A stretch of DNA of 64,000 bases from SLHU01 sp009929975 (GCA_040776905.1 JAXGZQ010000001.1:558001-622000), one strand, 5' to 3'; positions 49,629 to 59,155 are shown, numbered from the stretch's first letter. Numbers and translations are program-made. The notes: generated by a model from the sequence alone, not told the origin.

Positions 49629-49769
49629 ACCAACATTCAGCTCCTCTGCCCGACTGAAATACTCGCAATCTGTAATTGAGCGACATGTCATCTGACATTA
49701 TTTTATTGCCGCACTATGCTCAATTGTAATTATATGGAGGCTGATTGACAACTCAAATGAACCGAGAGT

Positions 49770-50990
49770 CTATTCTTCCACAGTGGCAAAACCCTCCAAA
49801 AGGTCGACGGCGCGTTGACGCTGGAAAAGAACTGCAAAGATCATCGTCGTGACAAATAAGAGGATGGCAGTCACCAGAAACAGGTTCCGGATACCAACTA
49901 ATCCGGAAAGAGCGCCTCCCAGTAAGGAACCGAGGACCGGCGCGAGGCCAAACACCACCAACGACCAGGCCGCCATGCCGGTCGCACGCATTTGTGCAGG
50001 GACGATACTGCGAATATATGGAGCAAGCCGCACCCAGAGTGGCCCGAACATGAGCGCGTGGAAAATGGCGCAGAACATCATCACATAAATATTAGGCGCG
50101 ACGAATACAATCAGTGAGCGTATGCCGCCCGCGAGTCCGGCCAGAATAAAGACGTGGTAGATATTGAGCTTGTTGATCGCCCTGGTAAAGGTCATCATGA
50201 CGATGGTTTCCAGCGCGATACAGATCGCGAAGAAAAGGCCGTAGGCACCAACACCAGCATTGAGTCCCTGCTCAGTTGAGTAATAAACTGATAAGAACGT
50301 GTTCGCACATTGCACTGACGTGAAGTGAAACAAAGCAAACGCGAGCAGCAACATCATTCGTTTATTTTTCAGCAAGGTTCCCATTCCGACCCTTGGTCCG
50401 GAACCTGTGTGAGCATGCCCGTGTGTTTTGGGCAGAAAAGCGATGGGTATGATGGAAAGCGCAGCCGCACCCGAAAGCAGCATGAACGCAGACGACGCTT
50501 TCATGACCATAAATAAACTGATCAAGTAAGTAAGGAACGCCATAAATGCCGCGCCGCCTGAGGAGAAACACTTCACCGAGCCGAACCGCAGATTTGTTTT
50601 CTGTATATTTTCGACGACGATGGTATCGACGAGAATGCCAGGCACCAGCATGACCGCGTACAAAACCGCAATGCTGGGAAGCAGTGTGAACAAGGATGTA
50701 TGTCTGGGGATAATGAGCAGCCAGGCACTGACCGCGACACAGACGAGCGCTATGAGCAGGACTTTATTTTTCGTTTTGGCGCGATCCGCGATCGAGCCCC
50801 AGATCGGCTGTGAAACCATGCTGGTGATATACGCGAAAGCGACGACCAAGCCGACCAGATTGTTGGCATATCCCAGTTCATTCAAGTAGATCGGCAGATA
50901 AGCAAACCCGATAAACTGCGCCCCCCATAACACAAAATATGACAAAGTCATCGAGCGAGCGATTTTTCTATGCTCCAATTGCATTGGCAT
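49770..50990 (-). CDS. MFS transporter (MFS_1-like, LacY/nucleoside-type)
   Basis: The 406-residue carrier has 12 membrane segments. LSYFVLWGAQFIGFAYLPIYLNELGY is helix 1 and VSQPIWGSIADRAKTKNK the first cytosolic loop, as in the MFS_1_like/nucleoside:H+ symporter group. Conserved Asp and Arg in the loop between helices 2 and 3 are present. GGGGAA is upstream of the ATG at 50990, with a second ATG two codons on. It is divergent from the copper ATPase gene. Substrate unknown. Confidence 0.82.
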   Translation of the reverse strand: MPMQLEHRKIARSMTLSYFVLWGAQFIGFAYLPIYLNELGYANNLVGLVVAFAYITSMVSQPIWGSIADRAKTKNKVLLIALVCVAVSAWLLIIPRHTSLFTLLPSIAVLYAVMLVPGILVDTIVVENIQKTNLRFGSVKCFSSGGAAFMAFLTYLISLFMVMKASSAFMLLSGAAALSIIPIAFLPKTHGHAHTGSGPRVGMGTLLKNKRMMLLLAFALFHFTSVQCANTFLSVYYSTEQGLNAGVGAYGLFFAICIALETIVMMTFTRAINKLNIYHVFILAGLAGGIRSLIVFVAPNIYVMMFCAIFHALMFGPLWVRLAPYIRSIVPAQMRATGMAAWSLVVFGLAPVLGSLLGGALSGLVGIRNLFLVTAILLFVTTMIFAVLFQRQRAVDLLEGFATVEE

Positions 50991-51250
50991 TCACGTCATT
51001 CCCCTTTTGTGTATTACAGATTCCGATCGAGCATAAACCTTCAAATGTTGAGTATATCGCATAGAATCTCTGACTTCCAGTCTCGATTTCCGTGAGTCGG
51101 ACGGGAGTTTGTAACAGGCGAACCACCTGCGAACAGATAAATCCTGTACTCTATATATAAACGCTATATTTTGGTGAGACGAACAGACGTCAAACCAATA
51201 CGGACAAGCACCGCGACTTACCCGTGGTCAAAAAGAAAGGGGACGATGTT

Positions 51251-53278
51251 GTGCAGCATCAGCAATCCGCAGACAATCATAAAAATCGAGACACCCATAT
51301 GGAAAAACATCAACATGAAGCGCACGAAGACCATGCCGATCATCACATGATGATGGTTGCTGATTTCCGTCGGCGATTTATCTTTTCCCTGATCCTGATG
51401 GTGCCCATCCTCGCACTCTCCCCCATGATCCAGATGTTTTTGAACGTCAACTGGAGTTTCTCTGGTGATGCTTATATCCTTTTCGGATTATCAACGATCC
51501 TGTTCTTTTATGGTGGCTGGCCTTTTATCAAGGGTACGAAAGATGAGCTCGCAGAAAAATCCCCTGCCATGATGACCCTGATTACACTGGCCATCGTTGT
51601 TGCCTATGTTTACAGTTCTCTTACCTTGTTTGTTTTTGAAGGCAGCGACTTTTTCTGGGAACTCGCCACATTGATTGTGATCATGCTGCTCGGGCACTGG
51701 ATTGAAATGCGTTCGGTGATGGGAGCATCACGGGCACTCGATGAACTGGTCAAGCTGATGCCGGACGAAGCTCATGTGATCGGAGAAAACGGTGAGACCA
51801 CTGATCGAGCCGTATCCAGCCTGAAAAAAGATGATCGCATCCTGGTCAAGCCGGGAGAAAAGATACCAGTCGACGGTGAAATTTTCGAAGGCCGATCATC
51901 CGTGAACGAAGCGATGATCACAGGTGAATCGAGTCCGGTGGATAAGGAGCCGGGTGACCCGGTCATTGGCGGTTCAATCAATGGTGAAGGTATTCTGAAA
52001 TTCAATGTCAGCAAAACGGGTGATGACACGTTCATCTCTCAGGTCATCAAACTGGTTCGCGAAGCACAGCAGTCAAAATCAAAAACCCAGCGTTTGGCCG
52101 ATGTCGCGGCCAAGTGGTTGTTTTATATCGCCGTATCAGCCGGTACAATCACTTTCATCACCTGGATGATCCTATCAGGGGATCCTGGTTTTGCCATGGA
52201 AAGGGCTGTCACCGTCGTGATCATTTCCTGCCCCCATGCGTTAGGCCTGGCCATCCCATTAGTCACGGCCATGTCAACGGGTATTGGTGCGAAACAAGGC
52301 CTTTTGATTCGAAATCGCGCGGCGTTTGAAAATGCCCGCAAGATCAATGCTGTTATGTTTGACAAGACCGGCACATTGACTGAGGGGCAGTTTGGTGTGA
52401 CCGACATAACGGCAATCGAAATATCGGAAAACGAACTTTTGGAACTAGCCTATGCCATTGAATCGAATTCCGAGCATCCAATCGCACAGGGAATTGTCAA
52501 AGAGGGTGAAACGAGAGGGATCGAGTTAAAGCCAGTCTCTGATTATCAGAATGTGACCGGACAGGGATTGAAGGCAAGCGTTGATGGACAGAACATCTTT
52601 ATTGGGAGCCCCGGCTCGATGCGTTCACAGAATATTGCGATTGATGAAGCACAGCTTGACTCCTTATCTGCTGAAGGAAAAACCGTTATCTACATTCTGT
52701 CGGATCAGACGCTGCTTGGATTGATCGCGCTATCCGATATCATTCGCGAAAGTTCACGTCAAGCGGTTGATGCGTTGCGCACGATGGGCATTGACTCTTA
52801 TCTGGTCACGGGCGACAACCAAAGGGCCGCAGGCCACGTCGCCAGCCGACTGGACATTGAACATGTATATTCTGAAGTCCTGCCGGATGAAAAAGCGTCA
52901 AAGGTTGATGAAATTCATCAGGCCGGTAAAAAGGTTGCGATGACCGGAGATGGTGTGAATGACGCGCCCGCGCTGGCCAAAGCGGATCTCGGGATCGCGA
53001 TTGGCACAGGTACGGATGTCGCGATCGAGACGGCTGATGTCATCCTGGTCAAAAGTAATCCGCTGGATGTTGTCAACCTGATCAAACTGTCACGTGCGAC
53101 ACACCGCAAAATGATCCAGAACCTGATCTGGGCAACGGCCTATAATGTGATTGCCTTACCGCTGGCTGCAGGGATTCTCTACAACCAGGGCGTTGTGATT
53201 ACCCCTGCTCTTGGTGCTGTCTTGATGTCGATGAGCACCATCATCGTCGCAATTAACGCGAGATTGATCAGGAATTAG
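51251..53278 (+). CDS. copB: Copper-exporting P-type ATPase, CopB (P1B-3) type
   Basis: The 675-residue pump has a His-rich N-terminus (residues 1-32, with clusters HQHEAHEDHADHH) in place of a CxxC metal domain. C327-P328-H329 is the CPH motif of the CopB/P1B-3 branch (Cu+/Cu2+ export), and D371 in DKTGTLTEG is the phosphorylated residue. TGES, GDGVND and a C-terminal pair of membrane helices are present. The GTG at 51251 has AAAGGGG 8 bases upstream and is preferred over the GTG at 51224. The multicopper oxidase gene follows after 4 bases, forming a copper operon. No CsoR or CopY regulator is adjacent. Confidence 0.92.
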   Translation: MQHQQSADNHKNRDTHMEKHQHEAHEDHADHHMMMVADFRRRFIFSLILMVPILALSPMIQMFLNVNWSFSGDAYILFGLSTILFFYGGWPFIKGTKDELAEKSPAMMTLITLAIVVAYVYSSLTLFVFEGSDFFWELATLIVIMLLGHWIEMRSVMGASRALDELVKLMPDEAHVIGENGETTDRAVSSLKKDDRILVKPGEKIPVDGEIFEGRSSVNEAMITGESSPVDKEPGDPVIGGSINGEGILKFNVSKTGDDTFISQVIKLVREAQQSKSKTQRLADVAAKWLFYIAVSAGTITFITWMILSGDPGFAMERAVTVVIISCPHALGLAIPLVTAMSTGIGAKQGLLIRNRAAFENARKINAVMFDKTGTLTEGQFGVTDITAIEISENELLELAYAIESNSEHPIAQGIVKEGETRGIELKPVSDYQNVTGQGLKASVDGQNIFIGSPGSMRSQNIAIDEAQLDSLSAEGKTVIYILSDQTLLGLIALSDIIRESSRQAVDALRTMGIDSYLVTGDNQRAAGHVASRLDIEHVYSEVLPDEKASKVDEIHQAGKKVAMTGDGVNDAPALAKADLGIAIGTGTDVAIETADVILVKSNPLDVVNLIKLSRATHRKMIQNLIWATAYNVIALPLAAGILYNQGVVITPALGAVLMSMSTIIVAINARLIRN

Positions 53279-53282
53279 TGCT

Positions 53283-54707
53283 ATGAACAAGCAAAGTAAA
53301 AAAATAACAATACTGATCATCGCCCTGGTGATTTCAGCCATCGCTCTGGTGATTATTTTCACCTTTTGGGTTTCCAGTCTGTTTTCTCCCCGTAATCCGG
53401 ACGATTTTCAGAATGGGAACGAGTTGAAAATTCCAGCCTTGTTGCCAGACCAGAATCCCGATCCCAATACCGCGGATTATGTCTTGGACGTTCAATCGGG
53501 AGAAACCGATTTTATTGGCAGTCGGCAGACACAGACACTCGGTTATAATGGATCATATCTTGGTCCGGTCATTCGCATTAAACAGGGAGAGCAGGTCAAT
53601 ATCCATGTCAACAATCAGCTGGACGTCTCAACGACCGTTCATTGGCATGGTCTGGTGGTAGATGGTGAACAAGATGGAGGGCCGCATCAGGGAATTCTGC
53701 CGGGGGATAGCTGGAGTCCAATGTTTACGGTTGACCAGTCCGCCGCCACATTATGGTATCATCCACATCTAAAGGGCGACACGGCAGACCAGATTTATTA
53801 TGGCCTGGCAGGCCTAATCTATATCGATGACGCGAACTCAGAGCAGTTAAATCTGCCAAAAGACTATGGGGTCAATGACATTCCATTGATCGTTCAGGAC
53901 AGAAGTTTCAACAGTGATGGCAGTTTTTCTTATCGCACGTCGGTGATGGGTGTGGTGGCTGGTGATACGATCATGATCAATGGAACAGTCAATCCTTATA
54001 TCAATGTGAACAAGGGGCATGTTCGTTTCCGTATCCTCAATGCCTCCAATTCCCAAAATTTTGATTTCAATTTGAGCAATGGTATTAATTTTCAGCAAAT
54101 TGCCTCCGATGGCGGTTTTCTGGAATCACCTCTGATTCGTACATCGATGATGCTGTCACCGGGTGAACGAGCAGAGGTTATCATTGATTTTACAAAAACT
54201 GATCTTGACACGATTTCACTGATGTTGGGAAATAAACCCGTGATGGATATTCATCTGACCACTGTATCTAATGACACAACAGAAATCCCCGATTCATTGA
54301 CAACCGTCGCTCCGATTCCCTCAATTGATGATCTGAACACAAGAGTGTTCGAGCTGCAAAGCATGGGCATTAATGGAACGATTAACGGCAAATTCTTTGA
54401 TATGGGTCGAATCGATGAGGAAGTCAATTTGAATGAAAGTGAAATCTGGGTCATCAGAAACACAGGCGGTATGATGCAGTCAGGTGGGCATCCATTCCAC
54501 GTGCATGGTACTCAATTCCGAATTATTTCCAGGAATGGAAAGGCACCACCGCTTCATGAAAAAGGTTTCAAGGACACTGTCTTTGTCAACAGAGGAGAAG
54601 AAGTCGAAATTCTGGTCCAATTCACCCACCCGGGTATTTTCATGTACCATTGCCATATTCTTGAACATGAAGATAACGGTATGATGGGTCAGTTCAAAGT
54701 CTCATAA
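53283..54707 (+). CDS. Multicopper oxidase, membrane-anchored
   Basis: The 474-residue protein has one N-terminal membrane anchor (residues 9-32) and then cupredoxin domains. All copper ligands are in place: H120-W-H122 (HWHG), H160-P-H162, H403-P-F-H406-V-H408 and H456-C457-H458 with H462 and axial M467. The layout matches CueO/CotA-type laccases, which oxidise Cu(I) and phenols outside the membrane. CAGGA is 9 bases before the ATG. Its place 4 bases after the CopB gene points to paired Cu+ export and oxidation to Cu2+. There is no twin-arginine motif, so folding and copper loading would be extracellular. Confidence 0.92.
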   Translation: MNKQSKKITILIIALVISAIALVIIFTFWVSSLFSPRNPDDFQNGNELKIPALLPDQNPDPNTADYVLDVQSGETDFIGSRQTQTLGYNGSYLGPVIRIKQGEQVNIHVNNQLDVSTTVHWHGLVVDGEQDGGPHQGILPGDSWSPMFTVDQSAATLWYHPHLKGDTADQIYYGLAGLIYIDDANSEQLNLPKDYGVNDIPLIVQDRSFNSDGSFSYRTSVMGVVAGDTIMINGTVNPYINVNKGHVRFRILNASNSQNFDFNLSNGINFQQIASDGGFLESPLIRTSMMLSPGERAEVIIDFTKTDLDTISLMLGNKPVMDIHLTTVSNDTTEIPDSLTTVAPIPSIDDLNTRVFELQSMGINGTINGKFFDMGRIDEEVNLNESEIWVIRNTGGMMQSGGHPFHVHGTQFRIISRNGKAPPLHEKGFKDTVFVNRGEEVEILVQFTHPGIFMYHCHILEHEDNGMMGQFKVS

Positions 54708-54777
54708 ATGATCGAATGATTATAATGACAGTTGCCCCAACCGAAAGTAAGAGCCTGTGACCAACAATTTTCACAAA

Positions 54778-55644
54778 TCACCGAATGATTCTTTGATAAA
54801 ACAGCTCGTTTTTTCCCACCATCAAGCTGTTGCTGGGATAAACAAAATATAATGGCCTCTCAATGGAATAGTTTTTTATCGAAAGATAGCATAGCTCTCC
54901 TCTTTCCACTTCTTGACGTGCAACTTCTTCATACATGAACGAAATAGCATCTGACGTACTTAAGATTTTTTTCATAACCCCAAAACTGCTGATTTCATAA
55001 ATTTTGCAAGCTGAACGTATCGAATCATTATTCTGATACAGGTAATTTTGATATATTTCCCGGGTTCCAGATCCACTTTCCCTCAGAATCAGGGGGTACT
55101 GATGAATTTCAGACAGTGTCGTTTCTAAACCATCTAAGGGATGTCCTTTTCGTGCCACTGGAACGAACCGGGTGTTGCAGAACTCGTAAAAATGAAATAA
55201 TGATTTGTCAAAGATTCCCTCGATGAATGCACAATACAGTTCATTGTTCAGCAGCATCTCAATAATTAATTCTGTATTTTTCACGGTGACCGAGATTATT
55301 TCATCGTAATGAGCCAGATAAGAGCTCAAATACGGAGGTAAATAATAATCCGCAATAGAGAGTGTAGCACCGATCTTTATCGGCGTTTCCACTTTTTCTA
55401 ATTGATTGATGAGTTGTTTTTCATTGGCAATCTGAAAGTTAGCATAATGATATAGAGTCCTTCCCTGCGCGGTCAGTTTGACTGATTTCCCGCTGATATC
55501 AATCAGACGACAGCCATAATGTTCTTCCAACTTTTTGATGTGCTGAGACACTGCAGGCTGCGTTAAGTTTAAATCAGCGGCTGCCTTTGTATAATTTTCG
55601 TACTGGGCTGCCTTTAGGAAAGTAAAGATCTTTGCATCAAGCAT
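54778..55644 (-). CDS. LysR family regulator (CysL/YeiE-like)
   Basis: The 288-residue protein has an N-terminal LysR helix-turn-helix (LDAKIFTFLKAAQYENYTKAAADLNLTQPAVSQHIKKLE) and a C-terminal effector domain with RESGSGTREIY, the ligand-loop motif of sulfur-responsive LysR members. GAGAGGT precedes the ATG at 55644. It is divergent from the YeiH-type transporter gene, the same pairing as yeiE-yeiH in enteric bacteria. The likely target is that gene, through the AT-rich shared region. Confidence 0.88.
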   Translation of the reverse strand: MLDAKIFTFLKAAQYENYTKAAADLNLTQPAVSQHIKKLEEHYGCRLIDISGKSVKLTAQGRTLYHYANFQIANEKQLINQLEKVETPIKIGATLSIADYYLPPYLSSYLAHYDEIISVTVKNTELIIEMLLNNELYCAFIEGIFDKSLFHFYEFCNTRFVPVARKGHPLDGLETTLSEIHQYPLILRESGSGTREIYQNYLYQNNDSIRSACKIYEISSFGVMKKILSTSDAISFMYEEVARQEVERGELCYLSIKNYSIERPLYFVYPSNSLMVGKNELFYQRIIR

Positions 55645-55752
55645 ATATACCTCTCTTCCAGACATCAACGCCGATGCTGCGTCTCGTGCTGTGGTCAGAT
55701 GAGCGTCCACCGCATCTGACCATTTATAATAATACTTTATATATAATAACAT

Positions 55753-55773
55753 ATCATAATTTCATTTTATGAT
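55753..55773. promoter_or_regulatory. Candidate LysR operator between lysR and yeiH-like genes
   Basis: ATCATAA (55753-55759) and TTATGAT (55767-55773) form a perfect 7-bp inverted repeat with a 7-base spacer, in an AT-rich stretch midway between the divergent genes. The size and position suit a LysR-type T-N11-A site. No consensus promoter is evident beside it. Confidence 0.55.
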
Positions 55774-55784
55774 TTGCTTCGTGT

Positions 55785-55797
55785 AAGATCGTTCCAG
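55785..55797 (+). repeat. 13-base repeat, copy 1 (before the YeiH-like gene)
   Basis: AAGATCGTTCCAG occurs here and again at 57028-57040, each in the leader of a plus-strand gene of the sulfur-related cluster. This copy ends 25 bases before the ATG. It may be a shared regulatory or leader element, or chance. Confidence 0.6.
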
Positions 55798-55822
55798 ACG
55801 ATTTAGACACGAGAGGTTCATC

Positions 55823-56842
55823 ATGAAAAAAATACTTATTTACCTGCCTGGATTAATCATCAGTCTGTCAATCGCGTTTTGCGCACGGTGGCTCGAATCC
55901 ATACTGCCTGTTCATCTTGTCGGTGCATCCGTTATTGCGTTGTTTATTGGAATGGCAATGAATCGATTGCTCAAGCCAGGCAACAGAATCAAAGCTGGAC
56001 TGCGGTTTACCTCCAAAAAAGTGCTCAAGTTTTCTATTGTGTTATTAGGAGCATCCTTGAGTATCGGGACAATACTTCACGTTGGCCGGTTGTCCCTGAC
56101 GGTCATGCTGTTTACGCTCTTCACATGCTTTGGATTTGGTTATTTTGTTGGAAAATGGCTTGGCTTGAATTGGAAACTCTCGAATATGATTTCGGCAGGA
56201 ACCGGCATCTGCGGCGGGTCAGCGATTGCTGCAATGGCGCCAGTGGTTGAGGCAGACGATAAAGATATTGCTTATGCCATGTCCGCTACTTTTCTCTTTG
56301 ATATGGTCATGATATTACTGTTTCCAGTCATGGGGCGCCTGTTGAATTTGAATGATATGGCGTATGGGCTATGGGCTGGAACCGCGGTGAATGATACGTC
56401 AAGTGTTGTTGCTGCCGGGTACATGTTCAGCGAAGCCGCCGGAGATTTTGCCGCCATGGTCAAACTTACGCGCACGCTATCGATCATCCCCACAGTCTTG
56501 ATCTTCTCGCTGATTAATGTACGGATTAAAACTGATGAATCAAAAAATAGTGATCAAGTCCACAACAAAGTAAAAATATCATCACTATTTCCATGGTTCA
56601 TCCTGGCATTTGTCGGTATGTCGCTGCTGAACAGTTTCGGTTTCTTTTCCATTGCTTTTTCTGCCAGCCTGAAAAATATCAGTCAATTTCTGATGGTATC
56701 CGCGCTTGCGGCCATTGGTATGAACACAGATATCAATGAAATGAGAAAATCCGGCATCAACCCGATGATCCATGGGTTTATGATCTCAGCCGCAGTCGTT
56801 GTCGTCGCACTGACGGTGGAATATTACATGGGGCTGGTTTAG
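55823..56842 (+). CDS. YeiH/UPF0324 family membrane protein (putative sulfate exporter family)
   Basis: The 339-residue protein has about 10 membrane segments. GTGICGGSAIAAMAPVVEADDKDIAYAM is the family's hallmark loop (residues about 130-157), and AGTAVNDTSSVVAAGYM and MNTDINEMRKSG follow. The family is named putative sulfate exporter but its substrate is not proven; in other bacteria it is linked to sulfur compound stress through LysR control. GAGAGG lies 6 bases before the ATG. It sits beside a LysR gene and is followed by a CoA-disulfide reductase gene, giving a sulfur or thiol theme. Confidence 0.88.
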   Translation: MKKILIYLPGLIISLSIAFCARWLESILPVHLVGASVIALFIGMAMNRLLKPGNRIKAGLRFTSKKVLKFSIVLLGASLSIGTILHVGRLSLTVMLFTLFTCFGFGYFVGKWLGLNWKLSNMISAGTGICGGSAIAAMAPVVEADDKDIAYAMSATFLFDMVMILLFPVMGRLLNLNDMAYGLWAGTAVNDTSSVVAAGYMFSEAAGDFAAMVKLTRTLSIIPTVLIFSLINVRIKTDESKNSDQVHNKVKISSLFPWFILAFVGMSLLNSFGFFSIAFSASLKNISQFLMVSALAAIGMNTDINEMRKSGINPMIHGFMISAAVVVVALTVEYYMGLV

Positions 56843-56882
56843 CCATATCGGGCCATCTGTGAAGATGACCTGCAGCTGCCTG

Positions 56883-56909
56883 ACGGATCAGAATCGATTT
56901 CTGATCCGT
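56883..56909. repeat. 11-bp inverted repeat between yeiH-like and CoA-disulfide reductase genes
   Basis: ACGGATCAGAA (56883-56893) and TTCTGATCCGT (56899-56909) are perfect complements around a 5-base loop. No T-tract follows on the plus strand, so it could be a weak terminator, a leader hairpin or a protein site for the downstream gene. Confidence 0.6.
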
Positions 56910-57027
56910 ATGGTTGGTCTCCTGTGTGCTTTATTCCTGGAAATATGATTCCTCTGTGCGTTTATCACATATTTAAATTTGCAATATCAGTAGAATAAAC
57001 AACTGTTGAACGTAACATTAGATAAAG

Positions 57028-57040
57028 AAGATCGTTCCAG
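57028..57040 (+). repeat. 13-base repeat, copy 2 (before the CoA-disulfide reductase gene)
   Basis: Identical to the sequence at 55785-55797. Here its last bases join the ribosome site (CCAGGAGG) and it ends 12 bases before the ATG. Confidence 0.6.
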
Positions 57041-57052
57041 GAGGATTTTTAA

Positions 57053-59074
57053 ATGGAAAAAATCGTGATCATCGGTGGAGTGGCCGCCGGAGCAACCGCA
57101 GCCGCAAAAGCCAGACGGATGTCATCAGACGCACAAATAACGATTTTGGAGTCGGGGCCTGATATCTCGTTTGCCAATTGCGGATTGCCCTATTATATCG
57201 GCGGCGATATCAAGAACCGTTCAAGCCTTATTTTGCAAAGTCCCGAGAGTTTTTACGAACAATACCAGACCACGGTTCATGTCAATACCGCGGCAACCCG
57301 CATTGATCGCGAGAATCGCGTTATCCATACGGTCGATACACTCAGTGGTAAAAAGAACGAATTTGACTATACAAAACTCATACTTGCCCAGGGAGGCCGG
57401 CCGATCAGTCCGCCCATTCCCGGTGCAGAGCACAACCATGTTTTCCAGTTATGGACGCTTGAAGATATGGATAACATAAAATCATTTATTGACAATAAAA
57501 AACCAAAATCTGCCGTTGTGGTTGGCGGTGGATTCATTGGACTGGAAATGGCTGAAGCCCTCGTAAAAACCGGTCTGAAAGTAACGGTCGTTGAAATGAT
57601 GCCCCATGTTATGTCCATCATGGAGTCAGAGATCGCCGGCTTTATCCAGCAGGAAATGATGGCCTATGGAATCGATCTCAAGACCAGTCAGGCGGTCGCC
57701 GAAATTGGTCAGAAAAGCGTGACATTGAACAATGGTTCACGCATCGATGCGGATATGGTTCTCTTATCCATCGGCGTGCGTCCCACATTAAAACTGGCAC
57801 AGGACGCCGGACTGGTGATTGGTGAAGCGGGTGGACTGTTGGTGGATTCGATGCTGAAAACCAGTGATGACAACATTTATGCCGCTGGTGACATGATTGA
57901 ACTGGAACACAGGATTTTCAATAAGAAGATCCGCATTCCGCTGGCGGGTCCTGCCAACCGGCAAGGACGGATCGCGGCGGAAAACGCGCTGGGCGGACAT
58001 CATCCTTACAAGGGGGCGACAGGCACATCGATTGTTCGTGTGTTTGAAGCTGTCGCAGGCATCACTGGCCTTTCACTCAAAGCAGCCCGGGCGGCCGGCT
58101 TCGACGCGGATGCTGTGGTCATTCATAAAGAAAACCATGTGTCCTATATTCCAGGAGCCGAGATGGTCACCGTTCTCATTGTCTATGACCGTAAAACCGG
58201 TGTCATTCTGGGAGGACAGACCGCTGGCTACGCGGGTTCTGACAGACGTCTGGACGTGTTGGCAACGGCGGCAGCATCAAAGTTGACGGTTTCTGATCTT
58301 GCGGATATGGACTTTGCCTATGCCCCTCCGCTGGGCAGTGCGAATGATCCGATCAACATGGCGGCCTTTGCCGCGGAAAACAGACTGTCAGGTTATTCGC
58401 CGGCGATGACAGTGTCAGAGCTCGATGATTATCTCGAAGATAAAACCGCCTACTGGCTTGATGTCCGGGACATTTTTTCTTATGAGAAATCGCATGTTGA
58501 CCAATCCGTCAATATCCCGCTTGAGCTTTTACTTGCAAAACTAAATGACTTGCCCAAAAACAGGCTGATCGTGGTGTACGACAGCACCGGCAAAAAAGGA
58601 CACCAGGCGGTTCGAACGCTGATCGGCGCAGGCTTTGATCAGGTGCTTAATGTCAGCGGCGGGTTTGCCAGCTTGTCCGGATATGTCCGAAGTGTCAAAC
58701 CAGCTCATTTTAAACTGGATCTTCCGGACCCGGCCCCCAAGACGATTGGCCAGAGCGAACCGAAAGAGGAAGAGACGGCTCCGGCTGCCGCAGCCAAGGT
58801 CAATCAACCGGTGTCCAACGAACCGCTCATCGTTGATGTCCGCTCATCAGGAGAATTTGCCTATGGAGCGGTTCCGGGTGCCGTCAATATTCCTCTGGAT
58901 GAGCTGGAAAGGCGGCTCGACGAGTTGGGTGATAAAGACCGGAAAATCATCTTGTATTGTGCCAGCGGCGGCAGAAGTTCATATGCAGTGCAGATTCTTA
59001 AATCTTATGGCTTTACCAAACCGGAAAATGGTGGTGGACTGATGAGGATGATGGCACATTCAACACGACAGTAA
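57053..59074 (+). CDS. CoA-disulfide reductase with two C-terminal rhodanese domains
   Basis: The 673-residue flavoprotein has an N-terminal FAD domain (IGGVAAGATAAAKARR), the active-site C43 in SFANCGLPYYIGG that is specific to CoADR/Npsr-type enzymes, an NAD(P) domain (VVVGGGFIGLEMAEAL) and a dimerisation domain to about residue 440. Two rhodanese domains follow. In the first (about 455-550) the active loop reads YDSTGKKG with D510 where Cys is expected, so it should be inactive as a sulfurtransferase. The second (about 590-665) has C636 in CASGGRSS and looks active. A Glu/Ala/Pro linker separates them. The enzyme likely reduces CoA disulfides or CoA persulfides and elemental sulfur. AGGAGG precedes the ATG. 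Confidence 0.9.
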   Translation: MEKIVIIGGVAAGATAAAKARRMSSDAQITILESGPDISFANCGLPYYIGGDIKNRSSLILQSPESFYEQYQTTVHVNTAATRIDRENRVIHTVDTLSGKKNEFDYTKLILAQGGRPISPPIPGAEHNHVFQLWTLEDMDNIKSFIDNKKPKSAVVVGGGFIGLEMAEALVKTGLKVTVVEMMPHVMSIMESEIAGFIQQEMMAYGIDLKTSQAVAEIGQKSVTLNNGSRIDADMVLLSIGVRPTLKLAQDAGLVIGEAGGLLVDSMLKTSDDNIYAAGDMIELEHRIFNKKIRIPLAGPANRQGRIAAENALGGHHPYKGATGTSIVRVFEAVAGITGLSLKAARAAGFDADAVVIHKENHVSYIPGAEMVTVLIVYDRKTGVILGGQTAGYAGSDRRLDVLATAAASKLTVSDLADMDFAYAPPLGSANDPINMAAFAAENRLSGYSPAMTVSELDDYLEDKTAYWLDVRDIFSYEKSHVDQSVNIPLELLLAKLNDLPKNRLIVVYDSTGKKGHQAVRTLIGAGFDQVLNVSGGFASLSGYVRSVKPAHFKLDLPDPAPKTIGQSEPKEEETAPAAAAKVNQPVSNEPLIVDVRSSGEFAYGAVPGAVNIPLDELERRLDELGDKDRKIILYCASGGRSSYAVQILKSYGFTKPENGGGLMRMMAHSTRQ

Positions 59075-59124
59075 ACGTGGAGCGGACATGTCATCAAAGT
59101 GGCGGTTTTTCGGAAATTGTCCGG

Positions 59125-59155
59125 GAGAGGTTGTTTCGACAGCCTCTCTTTTTTT
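59125..59155 (+). terminator. Rho-independent terminator after the CoA-disulfide reductase gene
   Basis: A 10-bp stem (GAGAGGTTGT with ACAGCCTCTC, one G-U pair) closed by a TTCG tetraloop is followed by seven T residues, 51 bases past the stop codon. Confidence 0.92.
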
